Source: Spirochaetota bacterium
GTDB lineage: Bacteria; Spirochaetota; UBA4802; UBA5550
Length of the DNA stretch: 32,036 nt
Reading direction: 5' to 3'
NCBI GenBank assembly: GCA_022709405.1
Contig: JAKLIV010000028.1
Coordinates: 1-32,036, forward strand
Shown: positions 22,864-31,941 of the stretch, in pieces
Numbering within the stretch: position 1 is the stretch's first letter
How the letters are laid out: the number at the start of each line of letters is the position of its first letter
Translations under genes and position numbers: made by a program
Notes under the pieces: model-generated
What the model saw: the letters and a program-made list of their open reading frames with translations, nothing else
What the model was told of the DNA's origin: nothing
Database searches by the model: none

Positions 22864-25800
22864 TCAGTGATTATCGGTCAGGTACGGATACCCGCTGTTG
22901 ACCGCACCGGTTGTATCGATACTCCAGATATCTGCGGTGCCATTGGCTGTTTCACCGGTAAAGTCCCAACCGGTAAAAGTACTCTGCGTTTTCATCTGCG
23001 CGGTTGTGCGCGGCTCGCCCTTACCGGTATCGCCCTGGCCCGTGGTCTGGCTGTCGTAATAGCTGTTTTCTTCTGTCCCATAGTAGTCGTAACCGTTGTT
23101 GGTATACCGATTGTTCCCGATCAGCCCTCCTGGATTAATTCCCGACACATGGCCCGTGGCATAACAGTTACTCACAGTGCCGATGGATCCTCCAGCAAGG
23201 CCACCAGCATAACCAGTTGTGGTGCTGGTTGCCGTAACATTTCCCCTCGCATAGCTGTTGCTGACAGTGCCGCCATTAATGCGTATATATCCAATCAGCC
23301 CGCCAACATTCGACGACCCCTCAACAGTGCATGTGGAATAGCAGTTGCTTACATTGCCACCATCATTCTCTGCTATCAGTCCTCCGACAACATATTGAAC
23401 TGTGGTCACGGACCCGGTTGCCGAACAGCTCTCAACTGTGCCTCTGTTAGTTCCGATCAGTGCCCCTGAACTCCATTCAGCTGTAATCGTACAATCAGTG
23501 ACATGACAGTTGACCACCATACCATTATTAATTCCGGCAACAACCCCTAATTCGCCAATATAGTAACCTTCAACTGGATGAATGGATGGATTGGTGAACT
23601 CAAGGTTTTCAACCCTTCCCCCGCTGCCAATAGAGTCAAAGAATCCGCTTGAATTAAAAAGGGTAATAATGGTGAGGTTGCTGATGGTATGTCCATTGCC
23701 ATTGAGGCTACCTGTAAACTGGGCGATAGCACTGCCTGTCCGTTCCCAGGCATATCCTGAAAGATCAATATCTGCCATGAGAATATAGTGGGCCGCAAGA
23801 CCATTGCGGATATTGGCAAGCTCCGCAGCTGACGTTATCTCGATCACTCCCGTGGTGCACACTGCCGCATCACGAATAGTTCCGTTCGCATAAACGGTGC
23901 GCACGATAAAGGTGCGGGCGATACCGTCGGCATTGACTGCTGCGGTATATAATCCGGTCCCGGCAGAAACCGTATGCACCGCCGATCCGTTCCAGGTCAC
24001 CTCGATGTGGTCGAATCCGCCGGCCTCGGGATCGGCCCAGGTAAGAACGACACTGGTCGCCGTTGTCCTGGCACTAAGCCCGTTGACCGCACGCGGGTCA
24101 GTCACAAGATAGGGGTACCCGTTGTTGACATTCGCGTTTATGCGCCAGATATCCGCAGTTCCATTGCTATCACCCGGAAAATCCCAGCCGTCATAGGTCG
24201 ACTGCTGTTTCATGGAACCACTGCTTGTCCTGTTGCCGATACCGTTATCCGGGTCCTGGAAATAGTAGCAGCCTGTCACGGTGCCGTCATTGTCACCTGC
24301 CAGACCGCCCACAGACGCAGCGCCCCCGGCATGTACGAAACCTGTGGCATAGCATCTGCTCACCGTATTGCTCTGTATGTATCCAATCAGACCCCCAAGG
24401 CTGCGGTTGAGATATGCACTTATCAGAGTCACATTCCCGGTGGCATAGCAGTCGTTCACCGCGCCGTCATAATTATATCCCAGAAAAGCGCCGACATCGT
24501 ACGATCCCGTGACATTTCCTGTCGCGTAACACCTGTTGAAATTCTGGGCCTTGCTGTCATTCCCGATATGTCCGGCAAAACCGCCCACGTACTGCGTTCC
24601 ACTGACTGGTCCTGCCGCATAGGAGTCACTCACATCTCCATTGTTCTTACTGACAAGCCCGCCCACGTAATTGTTTCCCGACACGGTGCATGCCGTATGG
24701 CATATGTCTATCGTACCGTCGCAGATACCGACCAGGCCGCCGATGTAATCACCTGTTCCGCTTACCATACCTGCTGCTGAACAGTTTGCAATAGTTCCGT
24801 TGTTGCGTCCTGCAAGAGCGCCGATGAGTGAAGCGCCGCTCACGCTGACGTTTTCAAGGCGCAGGCTCGTAACGCCTCCCCCGGCGCCGATGCTTCCGAA
24901 GAGCCCCCGGTAATCGGCGGCGCCGCTGACCGTGAGATTGCTGATGATATGCCCGTTGCCGTTCAGGTTGCCGGTGAACCGGCTGGCATCGGTCCCGATC
25001 GGGCTCCAAGCCGTGCCGTTCAGATCGATATCGGCCATGAGAATGTAGTGGGCCGCAAGGGCGTTGCGGATATCGTCCAGTTCCGCAGCAGTCGATATCT
25101 CAACCACGCCCGCAGATTCAATTGTCGCAGCCGTCCCGGTCTCGTCTTCGAAAACGCAGGTTACGGTAAAGGTGCGGGCCGCGCCGTCTGCCGTCATGGT
25201 TATATCGCAGGTCTGCGTTCCGGGATCGACACTCACCGCCTCTGCAGGGCCGCCGGGAGTCCAGGTGATCTCGATGTGGTCAAGCGTGAAGTTCACGGGG
25301 TCGGTCCAGTCGAGCGTCACATGATCTGCGGCAGTCACTGCTGCCAGGCCGCTCACCGCTCCAGGATCGAAATCGGGCGTACCGCTGGCGACCTCGCCGA
25401 AATCGCTGTTTCCGGCAGGGTTGCACGCCACAATCCACACATAATACTTCGTTCCGTTGGCAAGCCCGTCAACGACGAAGCTCGCTCCCGTAACATGATC
25501 CCCGCCAGTCGGCACAAGCGCCATCGCGGAGGCATCCTCATCGTTGATCCATACTTCATACCATGTCGCCCCATCGACCGCAGACCAGGTCAGTGAAAGC
25601 TGGCCGTCTCCCCGGGTCACGACCGCAGCGCCCGGTGCATCCGGCGCGACTATGGCCTCTTCGGGCGTGCCGCTCGCGACTTCACCGAAGCCGCTCGTGC
25701 CTGCCGAATTCTTCGCCCTGAGCCATATATAATATTCGGTGCCGTTTTCGAGGCCGGTGATCACACAGGAAAGATCGGTGGAGTCGGCATCTCCGGTAAA

Positions 25801-26334
25801 TTCTGTCGCACTTGTACTATTATCTGTTTCGCTGTACCATACCTCGTAGGCCGTTGCGCCGTCGACTGCAGTCCATGCAAGGGAGAGCTGCGAATCGCTG
25901 CCGGTCACGATCGGTGCGCCAGGTGCATCCGGTGCGACAAGAGCCTCTTCAGGCGTGCCGCTCGAGACTTCACCAAAGTCACTCGTGCCTGCCGTGTTCT
26001 TTGCCTTGAGCCATACATAATACGGCGTGCCGTTCGAAAGCCCGGTGATCACACAGGAAAGATCGGTCGGGTCGGTGTCTGCGGTAACTTCCGCAGCGGT
26101 TGAGCTGTCATTGGTTTCACTGTACCATACCTCGTAGGCAACGGCGTCCTCGACAGCGTCCCATGCAAGGGTCAACTGTGAATCGGCGGGAGTCACGATT
26201 GCCGCTCCCGGAGCGTCGGGCGCTGTTATGGGCGTGTCGCCCGGATTTTTTCCCGAACCGTCGTCGCACGCGCCAAAGGCCAGCGCGGCCAGGAACATCA
26301 TCATCCATATTGTCACCTTGAAAATCTTTTTCAT
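22864..26334 (-). CDS. Fn3/GLUG-repeat lipoprotein 4 (double-unit form)
   Basis: About 1156 residues from the ATG at 26334, with GAGGAG 7 bp upstream; a GTG at 26340 is the alternative. The signal peptide MKKIFKVTIWMMMFLAALAF ends in GAC, followed by DDGSGKN. Three Fn3 domains and a fourth Fn3-like unit lead into a first GLUG block of about seven repeats, which ends in the usual C-terminal signature NVNNGYPYLVTDP near residue 750. The protein then continues with another Fn3-like unit (VNGLSARTTATSVVLTWADP) and a second GLUG block of about six repeats ending NSGYPYLTDNH. It therefore looks like two family units joined in frame. It is the first gene of the four-gene run and has the duplicated control block upstream. 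Confidence 0.86.
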   Translation of the reverse strand: MKKIFKVTIWMMMFLAALAFGACDDGSGKNPGDTPITAPDAPGAAIVTPADSQLTLAWDAVEDAVAYEVWYSETNDSSTAAEVTADTDPTDLSCVITGLSNGTPYYVWLKAKNTAGTSDFGEVSSGTPEEALVAPDAPGAPIVTGSDSQLSLAWTAVDGATAYEVWYSETDNSTSATEFTGDADSTDLSCVITGLENGTEYYIWLRAKNSAGTSGFGEVASGTPEEAIVAPDAPGAAVVTRGDGQLSLTWSAVDGATWYEVWINDEDASAMALVPTGGDHVTGASFVVDGLANGTKYYVWIVACNPAGNSDFGEVASGTPDFDPGAVSGLAAVTAADHVTLDWTDPVNFTLDHIEITWTPGGPAEAVSVDPGTQTCDITMTADGAARTFTVTCVFEDETGTAATIESAGVVEISTAAELDDIRNALAAHYILMADIDLNGTAWSPIGTDASRFTGNLNGNGHIISNLTVSGAADYRGLFGSIGAGGGVTSLRLENVSVSGASLIGALAGRNNGTIANCSAAGMVSGTGDYIGGLVGICDGTIDICHTACTVSGNNYVGGLVSKNNGDVSDSYAAGPVSGTQYVGGFAGHIGNDSKAQNFNRCYATGNVTGSYDVGAFLGYNYDGAVNDCYATGNVTLISAYLNRSLGGLIGYIQSNTVSRCYATGFVHAGGAASVGGLAGDNDGTVTGCYYFQDPDNGIGNRTSSGSMKQQSTYDGWDFPGDSNGTADIWRINANVNNGYPYLVTDPRAVNGLSARTTATSVVLTWADPEAGGFDHIEVTWNGSAVHTVSAGTGLYTAAVNADGIARTFIVRTVYANGTIRDAAVCTTGVIEITSAAELANIRNGLAAHYILMADIDLSGYAWERTGSAIAQFTGSLNGNGHTISNLTIITLFNSSGFFDSIGSGGRVENLEFTNPSIHPVEGYYIGELGVVAGINNGMVVNCHVTDCTITAEWSSGALIGTNRGTVESCSATGSVTTVQYVVGGLIAENDGGNVSNCYSTCTVEGSSNVGGLIGYIRINGGTVSNSYARGNVTATSTTTGYAGGLAGGSIGTVSNCYATGHVSGINPGGLIGNNRYTNNGYDYYGTEENSYYDSQTTGQGDTGKGEPRTTAQMKTQSTFTGWDFTGETANGTADIWSIDTTGAVNSGYPYLTDNH

Positions 26335-26341
26335 CGCCACT

Positions 26342-26347
26342 CTCCTC
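26342..26347 (-). promoter_or_regulatory. Ribosome binding site of GLUG lipoprotein 4
   Basis: GAGGAG, 7 nt before the ATG at 26334, favours this start over the GTG two codons earlier. Confidence 0.65.
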
Positions 26348-26484
26348 TGTAATTCATTGCTGCTGATAATCAGGCTTTCAGGCCGGCCGGTGCTGCCGTT
26401 ATCCTGGCAGGGTCAGGCCTTTCCGGGACACGCCCGGGCCATGGCAGTAAAAGCTGGCGTTAAACTATCATTATCAGGGGGAGT

Positions 26485-26719
26485 CTGTCGTCCAGATGGA
26501 CCCATTTGGACGTTTTTTTAGAGGCATCGGGGATTTTTTATCAGTGAAGTATTAATTTTTTTATGCAACCCTTTTCCAGGGCGTTCCCCAGGCGACCATG
26601 GTTATCATTGGAATTAATCAAGAATCTGCTACAGAGCCCCAGAGAAGACAGAGAAGATAAACAATCAAAGAGGTGTAAGTTCAGGAGATAGGGAGATCAA
26701 GAGTAGATGCAGGGATGGC
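26485..26719 (-). promoter_or_regulatory. Duplicated control block, copy 1, upstream of the GLUG lipoprotein genes
   Basis: This 235-bp block aligns along its length with 31492-31723. On the minus strand the gene-proximal part reads TGGGTCCA(T/G)CTGGACGACAG after ACGTCC and an A-run: a GTCCA/TGGAC dyad with an extra CGTCC half-site. Further upstream CTTCACTGATAAAAAATCCC is identical in both copies and could contain the promoter. The distal half carries the cacagag repeat and a conserved AATCAAAGAGGTGTA/GATGCAGGGATGG segment. The common position before two lipoprotein groups suggests shared regulation, perhaps by the AraC pair. This is inference. Confidence 0.55.
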
Positions 26720-26746
26720 CCACGCGGTAATCATCGCCTTTCCGTC

Positions 26747-26766
26747 ACTCCCGCGAAAGCGGGAGT
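26747..26766. repeat. Hairpin ACTCCCGC-GAAA-GCGGGAGT
   Basis: A perfect 8-bp stem with a GAAA loop, of the 'cccgcgaaagcggg' type common between bacterial genes. A second imperfect hairpin follows at 26785-26803 (ATCCCCG...), whose perfect counterpart lies at 31837-31856. Confidence 0.65.
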
Positions 26767-26850
26767 CCATTGTAATAAAGATGGATCCCCGTTTTCACGT
26801 GGATGACAGACTTCATGGATCCCCGCTGGAGCCTGTGCCCATGTTCTCTT

Positions 26851-28539
26851 TCACTGCAGCGTCGTCTGCGTCAGGGAGGCGGCCCCTTCGGCAGCTTCGA
26901 AGTTTTTTCTGTACGCGGAAGGCGTGAGCCCGGTGCTCTTCTTGAACACCGAATTGAACGTCGCCTTGGCGTTGAACCCGGCGTCGAACGCGATGTGCAG
27001 CACGTTCATCTCGCGCTTTGCAGGGTCTTTCAGGTACTCCTTCACAGTCTCGACGCGGTAGAAGTTGACGAAATCGTAGAAGTTCTGGCCGGTTCGCTCG
27101 TTGATCGCCTGCGAGAGCAGGTTGCGCGAAACGCCGGCCATGTCGGCCAGCATGGGAAGCGTGAGGCCGGGATCGAGATAGGGCCTCTGCTCATCCATCA
27201 CCTTCGTCACCCGGTCCATGATCTCGCGCGCCTTTTCGGTTGAGAGCGAAATCTTCTGGTCGGTCTCAGCGGGCCCCTCGACCAGATCGTCTGGTATGCC
27301 CGCGAAAATCTCAGGCTGCGCGAGGCCCCGGTAGCCGATGGCGAAGAATAGCAGCGCCAGCAGCGCTGCTGTCGCATTCAGGGATATCAACAGGATATCG
27401 CCGAGCAAAATGAAATGATGGTCCAAATCAAGGAACATGATCGCCCTGCTCATTGAAAGCGGCACCAGCCACAATGCGCTTGCGCACAGCATAAAACGAA
27501 GGAGATAGGAGAGCCATGACAGGGTGACCTTTTCGGTCGATGAAAAGATGTCCTGTATGCGTCTGCGGTGGGCGGCCAGGAAACGTATTGAAAGAACCAC
27601 ATATATGATGGGGTGAATACCAAAAACCGTACTCAAAACCATATGGGTAATGCTCGGAAAAAAATGACAGGATTGAGACGAAATAATTCGCAACTGTTCG
27701 CCGTTCATGATCACCGCGTCAAACAATAAATAGAAAAAAGCAAAAACGGCGATCAGCAGGTGCAGGCCATGTTTTATCGAAGGCCTGAACCCCGGCCTGG
27801 CAAGGGAGAGCACATAGAAAAACAACAGGGGACCGATCAGAAATGGAGACGCATTTTCGAATGACAAAAAGAACTGATTCACCAATGGAAATCTGTACAG
27901 ATACGGATAAGCGAATCCCCCGCTGATTGCGATCGATCCGGCGAGAATGAACAGGGCAAGTATCCTGTTGGCCCTCCGGTTTCCCGTCTTTTTTCGCAAG
28001 AGCATGAAGACGAGAAAGATTCCCTGGAAAACACCGGCGGCGAGCAGAAGGGACCATGCGTCGAGCTCGTATCCCGGTGGAGGATTCGTCTTTTCATGGT
28101 TCTCCGCTTCTCCCGGAAGCTGATCGGATATGAAATAGATGTCGCCTTTTTTCACCGTGAACTCGCCGGTTCCGTCGGCGCTGCCCCCAAAGGTAAAGCC
28201 CGATTCATCGGACCCCCTGAAATACGCGGTAAAGTCGGTCCTGTCCCTCTTGTACACATAGGCCTTCATTCCGGGCTTCAGGATTACCCGTATTTTGCTC
28301 CGGGGGACTTTCAAGGCCTGGCCGTCACGAAGTTTAATCGTTATCGAATCCTTTGTCTCTGACAGGATCACGGCATTATGGCAGGTTTTAAAAAAACGCA
28401 TGCAGAGCGTTTCGGCAGTGGACGGGCGTGCTGCGATCATGACGGCAACAAGGGCGAGGATGAAAAGAATGATACGGCCGGTTTTCGCTTTTCGCTGGTG
28501 CGGAAGTGCCGTGTTCATGAAGGTGCTGTCGGTTGCCAT
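26851..28539 (-). CDS. Membrane-bound AraC-family regulator (copy B)
   Basis: About 562 residues from the ATG at 28539 (NFMATDS), the same start context as copy A; the open frame extends to 28587. It has the same layout: N-terminal hydrophobic segment IILFILALVAVMIAARPSTA, extracytoplasmic domain with YKRDRTDFTAYFRGSDESGF, a run of membrane helices (RKKTGNRRANRILALFILAG onward), then the AraC double helix-turn-helix (about 430-541) almost identical to copy A (LTLPMLADMAGVSRNLLSQA). The membrane and sensor parts differ more than the DNA-binding part. The two proteins may thus sense different cues but read similar DNA sites. It lies between the FG-GAP lipoprotein gene and the GLUG genes. Confidence 0.88.
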   Translation of the reverse strand: MATDSTFMNTALPHQRKAKTGRIILFILALVAVMIAARPSTAETLCMRFFKTCHNAVILSETKDSITIKLRDGQALKVPRSKIRVILKPGMKAYVYKRDRTDFTAYFRGSDESGFTFGGSADGTGEFTVKKGDIYFISDQLPGEAENHEKTNPPPGYELDAWSLLLAAGVFQGIFLVFMLLRKKTGNRRANRILALFILAGSIAISGGFAYPYLYRFPLVNQFFLSFENASPFLIGPLLFFYVLSLARPGFRPSIKHGLHLLIAVFAFFYLLFDAVIMNGEQLRIISSQSCHFFPSITHMVLSTVFGIHPIIYVVLSIRFLAAHRRRIQDIFSSTEKVTLSWLSYLLRFMLCASALWLVPLSMSRAIMFLDLDHHFILLGDILLISLNATAALLALLFFAIGYRGLAQPEIFAGIPDDLVEGPAETDQKISLSTEKAREIMDRVTKVMDEQRPYLDPGLTLPMLADMAGVSRNLLSQAINERTGQNFYDFVNFYRVETVKEYLKDPAKREMNVLHIAFDAGFNAKATFNSVFKKSTGLTPSAYRKNFEAAEGAASLTQTTLQ

Positions 28540-28782
28540 GAAATTATCGCCTGCAGACGGGTCCGGGGTGCGACCGGCATCCCCCACAGGGCCGACCCGG
28601 TAATTTTTGAATACCGGATAATATGTAGAAGAAACAGGGATGTTTTGTCAATTGTTATACCGGTGCGAGAGCTCGAAGAGGAAACCGGATTCCGGCATAG
28701 AGGTTCCATGAAGTGTGAATATTCATTTCTCACATGACCCCGTCCGGGGATGGCGAGTTAAGCGAGCTGGGGGCATGCGCGC

Positions 28783-28825
28783 AAAACACTGGGGCCGACC
28801 GATACGTGGCCAGCCCCAGTGTTTT
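28783..28825 (-). terminator. Strong terminator after the FG-GAP lipoprotein gene
   Basis: A 13-bp perfect stem, AAAACACTGGGGC (28783-28795) with GCCCCAGTGTTTT (28813-28825), lies about 30 bp past the stop. A-tract and T-tract are part of the stem, so it could work in both directions. Confidence 0.8.
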
Positions 28826-28854
28826 ATTGCTTCGAGGATTTCAACTATCAATCA

Positions 28855-31416
28855 TCAGTGTTCGACCCAGTAGGTGACCACCGGGAACGTCTGGATGACA
28901 TTCGACTCGTTATATGCACCCGTATATGTAAATAAACCAAATTTGAAAATACGATCGGCACTAAAATAGTCGGGTAATATATTCCCGACTGAACCCTCAA
29001 TAAAGGTGCTGCTACCCCAACTGAGAGTATAATGAAATCCATATTTTAATTCCAGACCGACTCCACCCACAACTCCAAATGCATTGTTTTCCAGTTCGAA
29101 TTCTACTGAGCTTGACATGCTATAACTGTTAGACGTTGTAACTGTCTCATCCCAGGTTAGCGTCACGTTCCCTCCCCCCTGTCCAATAGCAACTGAGTTA
29201 TCGTGAGGAGTAATATACCATCCATTAAAACCACTAAGCATATCGAGAAACATATATGAAGTACTATCAACATACGCCATTGCGCTGCTGAAATCATGAT
29301 AACTAGAGGGCCGTCCAAGAGTATGAGGTATGATACTTGAATCAATGTCATGATATGGCCCATTGTGGCTGTTATAGTATTCTACAGTTATGGGAATGGT
29401 TATGGGCAACCGTGGTTTGTTGATAGTTATTACCCTGCCAATATCGGATTCGCCATAGGTTGACTGTACGACTTTGTAATAATAGATATCCTCTGGAATG
29501 ACAGTCGCTATCACCATGTCCTCTCCAGATGGAGTGGTGTATACAATCGATGTGCTCACTTCACGGGTTTTAGTTGTGGTCCAGTCGAAACCTGCACTTA
29601 TTTTTGTAGTAAACTTAAATGATCCAAGTTTAACCAGGAACGATACTTCCTCATCAATACCAAATGTCACAGAGGCACTCATTCCTAAACTATGCGATTG
29701 TGAATCAGATACCGTTTGTCCTCTGCCGTATGACGTCGAGCCCTCTGCCTGGGTAATGCCTTCCCAATACGGAGGCGACGCGATGACCGCCACCACATTG
29801 GGTTTGGTAAACAGCACCTCGTGGCCGGCGAACTCGAGCACTACCGTGTTTTTCACCGCCCTTCTGTCGGGGTTGGTGCTGGGCAGGCAAAAAGAGCTAT
29901 TGGCCCCGTCCGCCGTATAGGTCACCGGAGTGATGCTCTGGGTCACATTTTTCATACCCATTCCTGATGACGAGGTAATGCGTGAAACAACGATGGCCGG
30001 TTCATTTTTATAGAGTTCAGGATTGGAACAATAGTATCCTGCAGCGAGCTGCACAATCTCGTTTTTACCGTCAGCATCGATATCGGCGATCCTGATACCG
30101 TCGACATTAGTTCCATCTCCAGCAAGCAACTCATTATCGAAATCGTTAACACTCTGCGAATACCAAGAAGTACCTATTTTGCGATAACAGTATCGATTGA
30201 CTACGAGGGCATCTCCCCGGTAGACATCATCGGCCCAGTTCATCGCGTCGCCGGCCTCCATTGACATAAGCATACCGCCGTTCAATCCGCCCCCGGGCCC
30301 TGAAATTTTTGCAAACTCCGGAAGCGAATTTTCGTCGAATGTTGTCAATAAAACAACACCTTCTCCATTGATATTGTTACTAACATAATCGGCAGTCATG
30401 CCGCCAAAGGCAATATCATTGATCCTGTCACCGTTGAAATCGCCGATCGCGATCGATGCTGCGATCACTCCAAAAGGGCCTGGATCATCAGGTCTAAGGT
30501 CACCAGACTCTATCGGATTTGCCAGCGTCGGGTCTGCCTTGATATCATCATAAATAAAATACTGCGCATTGTATATGGGAGACATATCATTGCGCACATC
30601 GGTGCCGTTGGCAACCACGATCTCCGCAGAGGTGTCAAGGTCCAGGTTGCCCGCGCGCACGCGCAGGTACTGATGACCGGTGTTTCTGATCGGGTCATAC
30701 TGCTTCGTGAGCAGCACATCATACGACTCGTCCGCGTCGTCGAGTATTCGCAGCGTATCGTTCCAGGTCAGCAGCAGTTCCCTTTTGCCGTCGCCGTCGA
30801 TATCGCCGGCATCGAGGCTGCACCGTTCCGCGTTCACGATATCCGTCGTGATAGAATCATCGGTCACGGTATAAACATTGGTTGAGGAGAAGGCGTCACT
30901 GCCGGCAGACTTTTTATATTCCCTTATCGTCAGCATGTGGGCGTCCCTGTCGTAGATCGCGTTGACGATCTCATCAATGCCGTCACCGTCGGTGTCTGCA
31001 GCGACCGACTTGTGTATGACATCCGGATCTGCGGCCCATGTCGCAGTGCTGTCCGTCGCGATAATACTCAGCGGGTCCACACTGATATCAAAAAGCCCGT
31101 CATAGGGCATAGTCGTCAGGTTGGGAGTCGCCCCTGCCACATACACCTCGCTCGTTCTGTAAAGCGCCTTCATCTGCGCGCCCAGCGGATTGTAGTTTTC
31201 AGGCACATCGTTGCCGTTGGCGTCCTTGTCAGGGGTTGAGCCTATGCCAGCTGTATCGACACCGAGATCGTCCATAACCTGGGCGAATTCTTCAGGGGTC
31301 GCATGCACGGACTCGCCGCTATCCTTGCTTCCGTCTTCCCCGCAGCCGGTAAACACGCCTGCGGCCGCGATGGCGAAAACCGCCACAAGGGCCAGACATT
31401 TCATTTTCATCACCAT
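28855..31416 (-). CDS. FG-GAP/VCBS-repeat lipoprotein with aerolysin-like C-terminal region
   Basis: About 853 residues from the ATG at 31416, fixed by AAGGAG 7 bp upstream; the frame is open to 31533. The lipoprotein signal MVMKMKCLALVAVFAIAAAG ends in VFTGC. Between residues about 135 and 450 are at least five FG-GAP/VCBS units with Asp-rich calcium-type loops (ADTDGDGIDEI, GDIDGDGKRELLL, GDFNGDRINDIAFGG, ADIDADGKNEIV), which suggest a beta propeller. From about 565 the sequence turns Ser/Thr-rich with alternating polar strands (SHSLGMSASVTFGIDEEVSF, FTTKISAGFDWTTTKTREVS), resembling aerolysin/ETX-MTX2 pore-forming domains. A second similar segment lies at about 755-812 (SNSYSMSSSVEFELENNAFG). 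The pore-forming assignment is by pattern only. It is the first gene of its group. Confidence 0.82.
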   Translation of the reverse strand: MVMKMKCLALVAVFAIAAAGVFTGCGEDGSKDSGESVHATPEEFAQVMDDLGVDTAGIGSTPDKDANGNDVPENYNPLGAQMKALYRTSEVYVAGATPNLTTMPYDGLFDISVDPLSIIATDSTATWAADPDVIHKSVAADTDGDGIDEIVNAIYDRDAHMLTIREYKKSAGSDAFSSTNVYTVTDDSITTDIVNAERCSLDAGDIDGDGKRELLLTWNDTLRILDDADESYDVLLTKQYDPIRNTGHQYLRVRAGNLDLDTSAEIVVANGTDVRNDMSPIYNAQYFIYDDIKADPTLANPIESGDLRPDDPGPFGVIAASIAIGDFNGDRINDIAFGGMTADYVSNNINGEGVVLLTTFDENSLPEFAKISGPGGGLNGGMLMSMEAGDAMNWADDVYRGDALVVNRYCYRKIGTSWYSQSVNDFDNELLAGDGTNVDGIRIADIDADGKNEIVQLAAGYYCSNPELYKNEPAIVVSRITSSSGMGMKNVTQSITPVTYTADGANSSFCLPSTNPDRRAVKNTVVLEFAGHEVLFTKPNVVAVIASPPYWEGITQAEGSTSYGRGQTVSDSQSHSLGMSASVTFGIDEEVSFLVKLGSFKFTTKISAGFDWTTTKTREVSTSIVYTTPSGEDMVIATVIPEDIYYYKVVQSTYGESDIGRVITINKPRLPITIPITVEYYNSHNGPYHDIDSSIIPHTLGRPSSYHDFSSAMAYVDSTSYMFLDMLSGFNGWYITPHDNSVAIGQGGGNVTLTWDETVTTSNSYSMSSSVEFELENNAFGVVGGVGLELKYGFHYTLSWGSSTFIEGSVGNILPDYFSADRIFKFGLFTYTGAYNESNVIQTFPVVTYWVEH

Positions 31417-31421
31417 AAAAC

Positions 31422-31429
31422 AACTCCTT
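31422..31429 (-). promoter_or_regulatory. Ribosome binding site of the FG-GAP lipoprotein gene
   Basis: CAAGGAGTT on the minus strand, about 7 nt before the ATG at 31416, sets the start 39 codons inside the longest open frame and directly before a lipoprotein signal peptide. Confidence 0.8.
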
Positions 31430-31491
31430 GAATTTATAAGATTTAAATCTTCGCGTGAAAATCGGATAATAAATATCAGTATTTCAGGGCC

Positions 31492-31723
31492 CTGTCGTCC
31501 AGCTGGACCCATAGGGACGTTTTTTTTCGGCATCCGGGATTTTTTATCAGTGAAGTATTCATTATTTTATGTAATCCATTCCGGGGGCAGCGAACAGCTA
31601 CCGTGGCTATCATTGGAATTAATCAATAATTTGCCACAGAGGGCCAGAGGACACAGAGAAAATAAAAAATCAAAGAGGTGTACGTTCAGGAGATAGGGAG
31701 CTCAAGAGTAGATGCAGGGATGG
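31492..31723 (-). promoter_or_regulatory. Duplicated control block, copy 2, upstream of the FG-GAP lipoprotein gene
   Basis: Homologous to 26485-26719. The dyad GTCCAGCTGGAC is a perfect 12-bp palindrome here; in copy 1 the centre is GTCCATCTGGAC on the minus strand. It ends about 75 bp before the gene start, against about 150 bp for copy 1. Confidence 0.55.
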
Positions 31724-31941
31724 GCGTATGCAGAAATGCGGCGGCCGTGGAGGAAAAGATAATAGATTTTCACGCAACGGCGCAAAGAACGCAAAGGAAG
31801 GAGATGCCGGAGGGGAGATAAATGAAATCAAGATGGATCCCCGTTTTCACGGGGATGACAGAAGCCCAATAGTCATATCACTTTCCCAATAACTACATCC
31901 TCCAATTCTCTGATAATCATATAAAGGTCGGTTCATAAAAA

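Noticed and set aside
17043..26334. GLUG repeats as a CRISPR-like or tandem-repeat DNA array
   Set aside because: The periodicity is at protein level, with variable DNA and a continuous frame; it is a coding repeat.
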